Below are positions 32,867 through 43,288 of a stretch of 64,000 bases of DNA, piece by piece. The DNA is taken from positions 1,133,888-1,197,887 of the forward strand of contig OY288106.1 of NCBI GenBank assembly GCA_958431155.1, given 5' to 3'. The notes beneath the pieces were generated by a model, which was not told the DNA's origin, searched no databases, and worked only from the letters and a program-made list of their open reading frames with translations. The stretch is from an uncultured candidatus Porisulfidus sp. Lineage in GTDB: Bacteria; Pseudomonadota; Gammaproteobacteria; Poriferisulfidales; Poriferisulfidaceae. The first letter of the stretch is position 1, and each line of letters opens with the position of its first letter. The position numbers were made by a program, and so were the translations under genes.

Positions 32867-35800
32867 TTACAGTTTGTGCCAAGATCGTTTTATGACATCT
32901 GCTAATTCACTTATTTCATCCTCACTAGCAAAAGGAACTTGAACTAATATAACTCTGCCTTCTCCTGGCAATTTCGCTGCTAGATGACCCCGGCCAAGTA
33001 ACCGTTCCGCACCAGGCTCATCAAGGACAATCATGGAGTTTTTTTTGTCGGCAACTTTTAGAACTAGCCGATTCGTTAAGTTTGCGCGAAGCTGCATTGG
33101 CAGTACATCTTTATCTGGTCGTTGCGTAATCAGAACGAGACTAATTCCTGCAGCTCGCGCTTTTCCACCAAGACGACTAGCATTCAGATCCACAGCATCC
33201 CGATACTCATTGATCATCATCCAGTCCGCTAGCTCATCATGGAATAGCCAAATACGTGGAATATATTCTGATGGTGTTACTTTTTGGTTGTAGTTATCAA
33301 GCTTAGTAACACCAGCTTTGGCTAGGAGTCTGTTTCTTCGTTCCATTTCAGCGACCAACTCCTCCAGGGCATGAATTGCTTTATCCTGTTCGGTAATAAG
33401 ATCGCCTTCTAAATGGGGCATATTGTGTAGCCAAGGAAAATCAATCCCAGCCTTAGGATCAATCATGCGAATACGGGCTTTGGAGGGAGAATTAGTTGCG
33501 CAAATGTCCAGAAGAAGGGACTGTACTAAGACGCCCTTACCACTTCCTGTTTCACCAGCAATCAATGTGTGCGGCCCATGTGGTTGATGACCTCCAAACT
33601 CATTGCCCACATTCAGGTATAACAACTCGCCATCTGATTCCTTTGCGCCAAGCAACAGACTTGCATTTGATTCAGGTGCAGTCGCGGGAAGTTCACGTTG
33701 CCGCCAGAGGTCGCGCAAATGTAATATGGCCCGGCGCGGCCGTTTTACCATGATGATAATTTCCATTGGGGCTGCTAGCACGCTAATAACATCAATGGCA
33801 TGTGAAGTAAGCAATTCTTGCCGTTTCTTCTCAACCTTTGGCACAGTAAGTTCGTCTGAGCCACGAAAGCGCACAAGTGCCGCATTAGGTGTTAGGCGCG
33901 CGCCTATGAGTTCCGCGGTCATCTCATAGCCGCGCAATGCTTTTTGTAATGCTTTGACAGTTGTATCAAGCCAAGTTTTGACATCCCGGTCATCTGCATC
34001 CGTATTGGCTCCAGAGTTGATCCACTCCACAAGTTGACGTGATGGCCACTGTTCCCACAATTCATCCGCGACTGTATTTTCGGCATTTCCCGTCCGAGGT
34101 TCTGGTCTAGGTAGTATTTTTTTGTCTTCTAGGGTGGAACCAGTTTGCTGCGATTGTTCGGCTAGCTTTGACTTTTCAGTGTTGTTGCCTGGTGTAGGCA
34201 CCAATTCAGTTGCTTGTGGGCAATGATCTCTAATAGACTGGTTATCGTCGCGCGGACTATCAAGTGTAGATCCAGAGGACACATGTGCATCAGCCCATTT
34301 CTCCCTTTCGAGGGGTGTTTGCTCGACTAATGCCGAACTTTGCTCAGCGAAAGACTGAAGCAATCTAACCACGCTAGTCTTGTCAAAGACTTGCTGCGAA
34401 CAGTGTGGCATGCCTTTCATGGGAATGGGCCCTCCCACATCTACGTTTTCTTCATTGTCGTGAATAAACACATGTGAGAAACCTGCTATCTGAATGGACA
34501 CTTTGTCCTGCCGGACTTCATCGGACCATTTATGAAGATCCCAGTTGTTTATTAAATTCGGATCAAATGGTTCCATGCCTTCGATCATGAAATCACCTAG
34601 GCGATGTAACCAGACTTCACGGTCAATCCGCTTGTGCTTAGGGTCGAGTGCCCTTTCAAAACGAGCTACAGTTTCTTCAAGCTGTTTTGAAGATTTCTTT
34701 ACTTGTGTTCTATATCCACGCGAGCCGACAAATTTTGCTTCTGATATAGCGACCTTTAAAACCGGCACACCATCCGCAATGCGCGGCGCAATGGCCATAA
34801 TGTCTGCTATCTGTTCTTCGTGCTGGCCGAACCAGACCGCAAAATCATCCAAAAAATACCAGCCGAGCGGCAAGTCCATTCCTCCAAGTCCCGTACGAAG
34901 TTGCTCCATTGACAAAACTATGCCAAGTAGTTCGTTAGCATAGTGGCTGTAACGGGCCGCACGCATAACAACTTGTCCAGATAGCGCATTAGCCTGCTCA
35001 ATCAAGCGATCTACTAATTTTTCATCTCTTTCGAGAATCGCTGGACTAAGTTCCTCAAGACGTTCTTTAAGGAGCACACGAAGAAGTCTAGACTTGGAGG
35101 TCGTCGAGACAACAATATTGTGATCAATTTGCCGATCATGGACATGGCGAATAACTTGTACTCCATTGTTGCTCAAGAGCCGCCTATCGACCAATTCGTC
35201 GAAATTTACAACCCACTCACCAATCTTGTGTGTCTGTCGAAAAATCTCCCCAATATCGCTATCGCGAAAATTAACTTCGCGTGCAGGAAGAACATTGTCC
35301 GGAAGAGCATTGTCTCCTTCAAGGAAACCGTGAACTAAGTTGAGATAATTTTGGCCCGGGTGAGGCTGTGCAGGACAAACAAGATAGACGGAGGCCGCTG
35401 TATCCGCCAATCCTATTGGGCGACGCCGAGACCAACGCGCCGGAACATGATCTAGTAATTCGGGATACCTATCACTCGGCGCTCTCTTCCACACAAGTTT
35501 TGCATTACGCGCAACGACATCTTGGAGAGCCACAATATCCACAGCCCGGTCAGCATCACCATCGGGCAAGTCGGCTGTGTCGAGAAAGCCAATACGAAGC
35601 CTTGAAAGAAAATTTCTTGCAGCTTCGCTTGCCATGATTGATCCAGATTCCTCGCTCACGGCGACATTCTGTTGCTCGTAGATACGCCTGATACGCTTGG
35701 GTTCTGAATGCGTCAACAGCAAATCACATTGCAGTTCATCCTCCTGCTCCACTTTGCTTGATAGTTCGGAAGCAAGAGCGCTTGGCAACGCTTTGGATTC

Positions 35801-38215
35801 AGCGTTGTAGAGAACCATGGAGAAATTGCTGCGCTCATGAGGCAAGAGTTTAAGATATTGTTCGCCCACATTGCCAAAAGCCTTAGCAGCTACGCCTGGT
35901 TCAATGTCAAGAGCATCATCTCCATCTAGATGCGCTCTACGCAGTGGTGGTTCCGCAAGAGTGTAATCATATGCTGTATTGGCTGCTGCGAGGAGTACAG
36001 GCCGGTCTTGGTCAAAACCAACACAGACTTCTGGGTAATAGTTCGAGATAAGTTCAGCCTGTACCTGACCAAACAGTAGATCGGCTCGAAAAATATCTTG
36101 CTCATCAGCTCCAAGCACATCGTTAATCAGTTTAGCCGTCTGGTGTGCTTTGGCACCAATCTCGGCAAGCCGCATCGGGTGCCATGGTGCGACAATAGCT
36201 GCCAAAGCACCAGCCCCAACATTTGCGACACCAAGACGCAAAACTTCTTGCCAAAGCTTTTCCCGCGCGAGATCGTTGCTAGCATGATTCAGAAGGCAAC
36301 TTAGGAGCTTGCCGTAAGCATTGACCTGCTCAATAAAAGCATCCGATGCAACTCCGGAACCGTCAGGCGCAACCCACTCACGTATCGCCTTCGTATACGT
36401 GGTTAGAAAATACCCAAAAACTTCTTGTATAACCTTTGTGCTTTGTGTCCCTAATACGTTCGCAATCTCCTCGAGTGCGAATAGGAATGCTCCACTTCTG
36501 TTACCGCTCTCTGTATTAGGTGCAACAAGTCTTCCATCGTTTGTGTTAGCAACATCCCGAATCGTATTGACATCATTGAGCGCAATTCGCTGAATACCAC
36601 CCTTAGCGCTCACAGATTGTCTTGCAATATCTGCTGTTGGCAGTAAAGCGTATTCTTCATTTTGATTGGCAATACTCAACAAATCATCGGGCAAAGCCAT
36701 AGCGATTGCATCAACCGGAATTTCCCAATGAAATATAAGCTTGGCCTTTGCCCCTTCTGGATCAAGTGTCACTTCAAATTTGATAGATCGAGCGTCTTTC
36801 GAAGCAGAAGTTATCTTTGCTAGATCATTATCGGCTTGCGGGAAGTAAAATTTCAACAGTTTGCCAAATTCAAATTTGACATTACTGCCTAGGAGCGCTT
36901 CAAGTCCTTTGTAGCGGAAAGCGAAATAGCGTACGACTTTCGCATTTTTCGTGCGCCAAAAACTCTTTTTACGTGCATTAGGAATGCGCACAATCAATTT
37001 TCTTTCACGCAGATCTTCGTCATTTACACGGCGGCGTAAACTATCCAGTGTTGCTAACAAGCCAACAAGAAAATCCTGATAAGTTTGTGGATTACGATAA
37101 ATGTATCGCTCCCACATGCTAGATAACCTCTTATCTCTTGCTAAGTGCTCACAGTATGTTTCGAAAAATCTCTGAAGATCGTCTGACGGCTCTTTAGGGA
37201 AATCATTTGAGAGTAGTTCACGCTCTTCATCTTCGAGTTGATCGTCAAATTCATCGTCAAAGAACTTGATCGTCTGCTCTCCCAAAGGTACAGATGCACT
37301 TTGAGAAATGCCTTCAAATAATTCTGATATGGATCGCCAGTCTAGATCAACCAAACCTTTCTGCTCACCAGACCAATCATCGGGTCGCAGATCAGCATCA
37401 AGAAAATTTTGTATAGCCCCGATCTCCGTGTCGGTCAGACAGTCGATGATATTGTTTAAATTTTCCCGAAGTTGTTCGCGGGGGATTGGTTCTCCTCGCT
37501 CTGTCTCGCGCACAAGCAGTGGCCGTGTCCGGTTGTGCAAGTGTTGAAAAATTTTGTTCCATTCAGCAGTTGCTGTGCGTTTCTTCTCCGGTATACGATC
37601 AAAATATCCTGCGTAACGCGGTAGTTTGAGGCTTGGAAGAGCATTATCTATGGCTCTTTGTAAGGGAAGCCCTCTTGTTATGATCCCATCCGATATTGCG
37701 AGTACGAAATCAGCAAAACTCTCAATGGTTCGTGCGGCATGGGAAAGATTCGCAGATCGAAGAGCTGTGAGTAGATGGCCGCGCTTACTCTTGTCCAAAT
37801 AAGTAGATGTCAGGCCAACTTTATCAATCCAAGATTCGTAGCACGTTCTCAGCGTATCAGTTTCAATCTTTGTGATCTTTTCAACGCTCTTGTCATTACG
37901 TTGGAGTTCTTCCTGCGAAGCAGCAAAAAGTACCGCACGCGTTCCATCTACTAATCGGCAGTGGCGCCAGTGGGTAATAGATTCCTCACTCCTCGCATCC
38001 GAGGGTAGAACACTTTCCGGGTCAAATAATGGCGAGATCTTGACCAAGACAATCGCTTCTACTCCTGGATCCGCAAGTACCGCCTGTGCGATTGAACACA
38101 CGAAAGATGGCTCTAGCCCAAGCATGCAAAAGCGTAAAGATCCTTCGGGTTCTTGGTCGAGATGTGCCTTGATAAAGTCGAGTGCCACCGCCGCAATTAG
38201 TTCACTTCTTGTCAT
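32867..38215 (-). CDS. sspH: SspH-like giant protein with FtsK/HerA-type ATPase
   Basis: The 1782-residue protein has a C-terminal FtsK/SpoIIIE-type motor: Walker A IAGETGSGKGVLVQSLLL near residue 1550 and IPRIWLFHDELADWMM as Walker B. The first 1400 residues are a long unknown region. In characterised loci of this type (SspFGH, related to DptFGH), the corresponding protein is part of a restriction module acting on DNA lacking phosphorothioate. It overlaps sspG by 4 bases and ends the minus-strand operon. Gene name is assigned by order and domain, not by alignment. Confidence 0.72.
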   Translation of the reverse strand: MTRSELIAAVALDFIKAHLDQEPEGSLRFCMLGLEPSFVCSIAQAVLADPGVEAIVLVKISPLFDPESVLPSDARSEESITHWRHCRLVDGTRAVLFAASQEELQRNDKSVEKITKIETDTLRTCYESWIDKVGLTSTYLDKSKRGHLLTALRSANLSHAARTIESFADFVLAISDGIITRGLPLQRAIDNALPSLKLPRYAGYFDRIPEKKRTATAEWNKIFQHLHNRTRPLLVRETERGEPIPREQLRENLNNIIDCLTDTEIGAIQNFLDADLRPDDWSGEQKGLVDLDWRSISELFEGISQSASVPLGEQTIKFFDDEFDDQLEDEERELLSNDFPKEPSDDLQRFFETYCEHLARDKRLSSMWERYIYRNPQTYQDFLVGLLATLDSLRRRVNDEDLRERKLIVRIPNARKKSFWRTKNAKVVRYFAFRYKGLEALLGSNVKFEFGKLLKFYFPQADNDLAKITSASKDARSIKFEVTLDPEGAKAKLIFHWEIPVDAIAMALPDDLLSIANQNEEYALLPTADIARQSVSAKGGIQRIALNDVNTIRDVANTNDGRLVAPNTESGNRSGAFLFALEEIANVLGTQSTKVIQEVFGYFLTTYTKAIREWVAPDGSGVASDAFIEQVNAYGKLLSCLLNHASNDLAREKLWQEVLRLGVANVGAGALAAIVAPWHPMRLAEIGAKAHQTAKLINDVLGADEQDIFRADLLFGQVQAELISNYYPEVCVGFDQDRPVLLAAANTAYDYTLAEPPLRRAHLDGDDALDIEPGVAAKAFGNVGEQYLKLLPHERSNFSMVLYNAESKALPSALASELSSKVEQEDELQCDLLLTHSEPKRIRRIYEQQNVAVSEESGSIMASEAARNFLSRLRIGFLDTADLPDGDADRAVDIVALQDVVARNAKLVWKRAPSDRYPELLDHVPARWSRRRPIGLADTAASVYLVCPAQPHPGQNYLNLVHGFLEGDNALPDNVLPAREVNFRDSDIGEIFRQTHKIGEWVVNFDELVDRRLLSNNGVQVIRHVHDRQIDHNIVVSTTSKSRLLRVLLKERLEELSPAILERDEKLVDRLIEQANALSGQVVMRAARYSHYANELLGIVLSMEQLRTGLGGMDLPLGWYFLDDFAVWFGQHEEQIADIMAIAPRIADGVPVLKVAISEAKFVGSRGYRTQVKKSSKQLEETVARFERALDPKHKRIDREVWLHRLGDFMIEGMEPFDPNLINNWDLHKWSDEVRQDKVSIQIAGFSHVFIHDNEENVDVGGPIPMKGMPHCSQQVFDKTSVVRLLQSFAEQSSALVEQTPLEREKWADAHVSSGSTLDSPRDDNQSIRDHCPQATELVPTPGNNTEKSKLAEQSQQTGSTLEDKKILPRPEPRTGNAENTVADELWEQWPSRQLVEWINSGANTDADDRDVKTWLDTTVKALQKALRGYEMTAELIGARLTPNAALVRFRGSDELTVPKVEKKRQELLTSHAIDVISVLAAPMEIIIMVKRPRRAILHLRDLWRQRELPATAPESNASLLLGAKESDGELLYLNVGNEFGGHQPHGPHTLIAGETGSGKGVLVQSLLLDICATNSPSKARIRMIDPKAGIDFPWLHNMPHLEGDLITEQDKAIHALEELVAEMERRNRLLAKAGVTKLDNYNQKVTPSEYIPRIWLFHDELADWMMINEYRDAVDLNASRLGGKARAAGISLVLITQRPDKDVLPMQLRANLTNRLVLKVADKKNSMIVLDEPGAERLLGRGHLAAKLPGEGRVILVQVPFASEDEISELADVIKRSWHKL

Positions 38216-39744
38216 AAATTGCTCCTAAACGGGTTTTCGACATAGGCGCAGTCATCAGAAAGACGGCGCAGCAACCCCAACGTCCTCAAGCGCTGTTCCA
38301 AGCGTTGCGTATTCTGCATGAAGGCATTCTGATCGGTTGGGAGGGATCCAAACGCACGTTCGGCTTCGCTCGCCCCAATCACTAGCCGAAATCGATCATA
38401 CAGTTTTGCTAGGAATCGGCGGTATTCCTCACGGCCTTCGTCGACTGTACACATCACAAGTGCTTTGAGTAGTGAATCATCCGGTGAGTACCAGGTTCCT
38501 ACACTTCGGCGCGATACTGCCAAACCAATTTGCCGCGTCCATTCCATATGAACTTTTGCGACATGTTGCTGATGACGCTTCTCCGCATATTCTCTGAGTG
38601 CCTCAAAAATAACCTCGGGATCGCCGGAAGGTAAATTTTCATCTGGTTGCCACTCATAACGCTCCATGAGATATTCTCTTACAGCATCAGCCGGCACTCT
38701 TGCTTTCAGCGCAGAGTGCCATCGTTCATCTTCTTTGGCAGATTCAACATGCGCACGAACCGCCCGCGCTGAAAGCATTCGGTTTGCTCTAAAATTTTCC
38801 TTTGAAAGCTCAAGCAAGGCGGTCCTTCGCGGTGAAGCAATATCTAGTACGAATCTAGGCTCCCTTGAGTCACCAACTTCCTCATTGGCGCGCCGCAGCA
38901 TATAAAGCAACATGTGTAAAGCTGAAAGACGCATTAACGGATCGAGTAGGACTTCCCCTGCCAAATCTAGTTTTAGGAGTCGTACCCACGTTTCTGCGAG
39001 TTCTCCGTATTCTGGTCGCTCAGCAAAAGGTAGGTAACCTATGTTGCTTGAGACAGTGTTCGAATCAACTCGATATCCATTTGGCAATAATGCTCGAATG
39101 ACACGATTCCACGTTTCATCTTGCCGCAGTAGTTTTTCTGAAATTTTTTCGGCTATCTCTACTCCTTTGTCGCTCCGGTTAAGCATGAGGTAGAGCAATT
39201 CACCGCTCCGTGCGAAAAAGCGGCGATCCGGGCTTCCATTAATGTTTGCAGGCAAGTCTGCGTAGAGACAATTAGGACCATAAGGAAATAAAAAACGGGA
39301 ACTCCATCGGCGCTGACGATGTGGTTCGATGGCAGTCGTCTGGAAGAATTCCACCACACGGGCGAGGCGCGCGAATGACCCGAAACGTTCTTGTAAATAA
39401 CTGAAGTCATCGTCTGTAAAAAATGCCTTTAGCCAAGCTCGCCAACGTTCGGAATCAAATTGTTGAATCTCCTCCACATGCCGAATGTGGGGGTTGTTAA
39501 AAATCAACTGTCGTAATGGAATCAGACGTGGTATGTGGTAGGTAAATGATTCATGCACGCCGTCACGTCGAATTTCATTCAGCGCTTTACCCTCAGCGTT
39601 TCTTGATTGAAAGACCGCGAGAAATTCGAGAAATACCAACCACGGTGTTTGGTCGTTATACAAGCGGTGACCCCAAATTGCTTCATCAACCCAAACATTA
39701 ACATCGCTTCGATATTTCGCAGGAGCTTCAAGACGCATATTCAT
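38212..39744 (-). CDS. sspG: SspG-like restriction-module protein
   Basis: I recognise no domain in this 510-residue soluble protein. It sits between the two ATPase genes of the operon, overlapping each by 4 bases (38212-38215 and 39741-39744), so it is co-translated with them. This is the position of SspG/DptG in phosphorothioate restriction modules. The sequence is rich in Arg, Glu and Leu, with helical content expected. The name depends on gene order. Confidence 0.6.
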   Translation of the reverse strand: MNMRLEAPAKYRSDVNVWVDEAIWGHRLYNDQTPWLVFLEFLAVFQSRNAEGKALNEIRRDGVHESFTYHIPRLIPLRQLIFNNPHIRHVEEIQQFDSERWRAWLKAFFTDDDFSYLQERFGSFARLARVVEFFQTTAIEPHRQRRWSSRFLFPYGPNCLYADLPANINGSPDRRFFARSGELLYLMLNRSDKGVEIAEKISEKLLRQDETWNRVIRALLPNGYRVDSNTVSSNIGYLPFAERPEYGELAETWVRLLKLDLAGEVLLDPLMRLSALHMLLYMLRRANEEVGDSREPRFVLDIASPRRTALLELSKENFRANRMLSARAVRAHVESAKEDERWHSALKARVPADAVREYLMERYEWQPDENLPSGDPEVIFEALREYAEKRHQQHVAKVHMEWTRQIGLAVSRRSVGTWYSPDDSLLKALVMCTVDEGREEYRRFLAKLYDRFRLVIGASEAERAFGSLPTDQNAFMQNTQRLEQRLRTLGLLRRLSDDCAYVENPFRSNL

Positions 39745-41579
39745 GTGCCCACCCTGATACGAATATTGTCGGGATGGGCCCGGCCACGCTCGTCGACGGT
39801 TAGTGCCTGTAGATTGACTTCATCACCGGAAGGCGCCTCTCCAATCAGATCATCAAGTCTTTTGATTAACCGCAATTTGAAATCGAGGAAATCCTCGTTG
39901 CATTGGCGCGAAAAACTTGCAGGCAAGCTCCCACTTGCCACACGAATAAGATATTCAAAATGGGGAAGTTGAAGCGTAAGGCTATCAACCACACCATCTC
40001 CATTATCTGCAGGATCAATGATCTGCAAGCATGGTGTTGCTTCGTCTGCGCTGAGCGCAAAGTGGAGGTAAGGATCTCTTCGATGTCTTGTTGTTGGTAG
40101 ACCATAATTTAGAAGAGATGCGATTCGGCCGCGTCCATCACCACCGGAAGAGGCAAGATATAACTCTGTTCCATCATCAATCATCATGCCGCAAAACGCC
40201 CTGTTCAGTCCTCGCACTAGTAATTCTGTTGTTATGGATATATCGCCTCCATTCACAAGACCATCTACAAATGCCAAGAACCGGCCCGATGCCTGATAAA
40301 CAGTTAGTCTCCACGGATCTAATAAATTTTTGTCCGACAACGAAAAGAATAGACGTTGCCTCTGTCGGGACAGCGCTCTCATAAACTCGTCTAATTCCTC
40401 CCGTGCGCCCTCTAGATAATCGCGCAAATATGGTTCATAGGCCGGTGCTCCGTAATAAACATCCATCGCAACCAATTTGTTATAGAGTTCTGAGTCGCCA
40501 TATCTGCCGTAAATAAGCAAATTGTCGAATTTATTATCGGTTTCGCGCCCGATCCCAAAAGATTCAAGTGTATTGAATACTTGATATTGTCGTCGCTGGC
40601 GTTCGGGAAGATTTACCCCGAACACGTTTGCATAAGGGTTTGTCAGTCGATAATCTTTCATTTGCGCCCGGTTTTTCGCTGTTCGACAAGTTAATAAGAT
40701 TTGCCGTCCCTGCCGATCACCTAACAAAATGTTTGTGCCGAGGAGGAGAAGGTCTCGGATAGGAAGATGCATACGGTTAGCGCGAGAGAGCTTCATCAAA
40801 TCTCCGAGGCGTCTGCGAAATGTGGATTCTTTCTCCCCACCGCGAAGTCGTTCCCGGTTTATACGAATAGGACAGGTTGTTGATCCGTCTTCATTTAGCA
40901 ATTCACAGCCTTGACATTGTGACCACTGAGGGTGTTCAACAATTTGTTCGACAAGCTCCTGAAAATGCTCGGATGCATCCAGACAGCTGAGGTTGTATAG
41001 ATTTAGAGTAAGTGTGTCGTCCGTCACCCGTCCCCCGACAAGCATATCCTCTATGGTTTTAAACACTCTATGCGCTTCTTCATCTTGAGCATCAGACCAA
41101 TCACGCCAACTCGCGAGAAGTTGTCCATCATTGGCAGCCACAAGATAAACACCGCTTTCGCTCGCACCAGACACAGCATTAGCTAGTTCAGCAAGCAAGT
41201 TGTTTTTCTCGCTTAATGTCAACTCGCTCAGATCTTTCACGATCGTGAGTAATTTCCCAGAGGTAGGGAGTATTAATTGAACAATCTTTTCCCCCGTTTT
41301 CCATCGTTCGAGGTCTCCTCCAAAATCCATCCAAACACGTCGGCAGTGGTAAGTCTTTCCGTCCCCAGCCGTGCCCGTCAAAATCACGTTACTAGGCTCA
41401 GATGATTCAAAGTTCTTCTGGACCTCTCGCAGTCTGGCCGGGTTGATATGAATGGCAGGTTCAATCTTATGCCGATCGATTTCAGCCTGGATTAACTCGT
41501 CGTACATGTTGTCCCCAGCCGGGATGGGACCGTAGTGACGTAAAAAGGAAACCAAGTCATTCGATTGATTCATGTGCAT
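39741..41579 (-). CDS. sspF: SspF/DptF-like P-loop ATPase
   Basis: The 612-residue protein has a Walker A motif LTGTAGDGKT at residues 67-76 and the conserved block REVQKNFESSEPSN just before it. Cys-x2-Cys and related cysteines near 219-232 (QCQGCELLNEDGSTTCP) could bind zinc. It resembles DptF, a P-loop protein of phosphorothioate-dependent restriction. It is the first gene of the minus-strand operon F-G-H, converging on sspBCD. SspE is absent from this locus. Confidence 0.7.
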   Translation of the reverse strand: MHMNQSNDLVSFLRHYGPIPAGDNMYDELIQAEIDRHKIEPAIHINPARLREVQKNFESSEPSNVILTGTAGDGKTYHCRRVWMDFGGDLERWKTGEKIVQLILPTSGKLLTIVKDLSELTLSEKNNLLAELANAVSGASESGVYLVAANDGQLLASWRDWSDAQDEEAHRVFKTIEDMLVGGRVTDDTLTLNLYNLSCLDASEHFQELVEQIVEHPQWSQCQGCELLNEDGSTTCPIRINRERLRGGEKESTFRRRLGDLMKLSRANRMHLPIRDLLLLGTNILLGDRQGRQILLTCRTAKNRAQMKDYRLTNPYANVFGVNLPERQRRQYQVFNTLESFGIGRETDNKFDNLLIYGRYGDSELYNKLVAMDVYYGAPAYEPYLRDYLEGAREELDEFMRALSRQRQRLFFSLSDKNLLDPWRLTVYQASGRFLAFVDGLVNGGDISITTELLVRGLNRAFCGMMIDDGTELYLASSGGDGRGRIASLLNYGLPTTRHRRDPYLHFALSADEATPCLQIIDPADNGDGVVDSLTLQLPHFEYLIRVASGSLPASFSRQCNEDFLDFKLRLIKRLDDLIGEAPSGDEVNLQALTVDERGRAHPDNIRIRVGT

Positions 41580-41799
41580 AGCCTATCTGAAACGTTGGGG
41601 GTGTGTTGGAGGGAAAATGTTTTGAGGTTTTAATTTTTCATTACTTTAAATGGGGTTGGTTTCCAGTCGGTATAACGGGGGGGTCTTCTTAATATTCTAA
41701 TTCCTCTAGATTCCTAAGAACATCTGAAACCCCTCGGACCCGCTTGTATATATCAATTCTGGATGGCTGCTTTCAGCCAAAATCAACCTTTCAGTCAGA

Positions 41800-43161
41800 C
41801 TAGAACCTTTTTGAAAAACTTATTTCCAAGTCAAATTGATAGATCTCAATTTCAATCGTTTGCGTCGGGTCAAACGGGTTCGGGCCCTCCTGTTTTTCTG
41901 TCGGGGAGTACATCACCGCCATATTGACTTCCCGGTCACCGGACAGTTTCTTGGTCAATCCCAGTGTGTAGTGGTTTTCCACGACGGCCGGAGCCAGTAT
42001 GTTGAACAGCACCTCGCTCCGATCAATGGGATGCTCGGCAAAACTGGCACCCGCACGAAGTTCCAGGCTTGGAGCAATCGGGAACTGCACGCCAAATCTA
42101 TACACTTCCATATCCTCCCAGCCGAAACCTGCTCCATTACTACCACCCAAGCAACTCTCCGGATCGGTTCCACCGGCCGCAGGACAATCAAATATATTCG
42201 CGATTGAATTTGCTACCGAGTCGACTTTGCTGTACCAGATTTTTTGAAAGTCAAATACGAACGTTAAGCCACTCGTACGTTTCAAAGCGAAGCCGACTGT
42301 CATGGAAGGCGGAATATCGAAATCGCCCTCCTCTGCAAGCAAATTATCGTAGTCATCGAACTCGGTCATGAAAATTCGCGATTGATAGGCTGCGCCAATG
42401 GACAGAGAAGAAGTCGGACTCCAAAGAATTCCAACCCTTGCCCCATAACCAAACGAAAAATCCCTGCCATTGTCGGTCAGATCGTTGGGCGGCACTTCTC
42501 CATCGCTTCGCACAAAATCCTCGGTATATGCAGCAAATGAAGACAGGCCTTTTATCCGAAAAGCCTGGATCGCCAATACCGGACTGATTCCGTACGAAAA
42601 CTGTTGATTGATCTTTCGCGAATAAGTGAGCGCTAAGAAAAGCTGAGCCAAATCAACACCGGAAACACCCCCTCCATAGGTTCCCGGAAAGGTTTCAGTC
42701 GGATTCGGATCGGGTCCATCCGGATCGAAGGTAGAGGATCCTTCGTTCCATACCGTATTCATTCCTCCATTCGCGTACAGCGTGATTCCCAATGAACTTT
42801 GTGAATCGAGCGGATAGTTGTATCCCACATGAGGAACCGGGAAATAATTGCGATCGCTTTGAATGTCATCGGGGCCAAGTGTAAACGCGCCTCCTGTGCC
42901 ATTTGTCTGGCTTGCACTGCTTTCATAGTCCCGTCGCGGGCTGAAGATGGCTAACCCGACATCCAGTCTCTCTCCAAGGTGAACCATCCCCGCGGGATTC
43001 GTTGCCGCCGCAATCGTATCTTGTGGTAGAGCGACCCCCGCACCCGACATGCCTTTATTCTTTGTCCCATATCCATGAGCAAAATAACCATTCGTTGCTA
43101 TTGCGTCTGACACAACCAATGTACAAGTCATACACACCCAAAAAGCAACAAATTTCTTCAT
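41800..43161 (-). CDS. OmpP1/FadL-family outer membrane transporter
   Basis: The 453-residue protein is an outer membrane beta-barrel for hydrophobic compounds. It begins with a signal peptide (MKKFVAFWVCMTCTLVVSDAIA) and then NGYFAHGYGTKNKGMSGAGVALPQDTIAAATNPAG, the FadL hatch-type N-terminus. It ends in Phe (EISFSKRF), the usual barrel C-terminal signal. No neighbouring operon partner is evident, and the ssp restriction operon starts 220 bases downstream in the same direction. The substrate is unknown. Confidence 0.88.
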   Translation of the reverse strand: MKKFVAFWVCMTCTLVVSDAIATNGYFAHGYGTKNKGMSGAGVALPQDTIAAATNPAGMVHLGERLDVGLAIFSPRRDYESSASQTNGTGGAFTLGPDDIQSDRNYFPVPHVGYNYPLDSQSSLGITLYANGGMNTVWNEGSSTFDPDGPDPNPTETFPGTYGGGVSGVDLAQLFLALTYSRKINQQFSYGISPVLAIQAFRIKGLSSFAAYTEDFVRSDGEVPPNDLTDNGRDFSFGYGARVGILWSPTSSLSIGAAYQSRIFMTEFDDYDNLLAEEGDFDIPPSMTVGFALKRTSGLTFVFDFQKIWYSKVDSVANSIANIFDCPAAGGTDPESCLGGSNGAGFGWEDMEVYRFGVQFPIAPSLELRAGASFAEHPIDRSEVLFNILAPAVVENHYTLGLTKKLSGDREVNMAVMYSPTEKQEGPNPFDPTQTIEIEIYQFDLEISFSKRF

Positions 43162-43288
43162 GACATCGACGCTATAGGATTTCTATACAACACACAGGAT
43201 TCTTTCAATTTATCAAACCACTTGCGCAAGTCAATCACCAGTACAAATTCGTTATGCGAGCTTCACCCCCCAAACTGCCACAACCATA

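Noticed and set aside
21437..41800. Integrase or transposase within the accessory region
   Set aside because: I read all sizeable frames on both strands and found no recombinase motifs.
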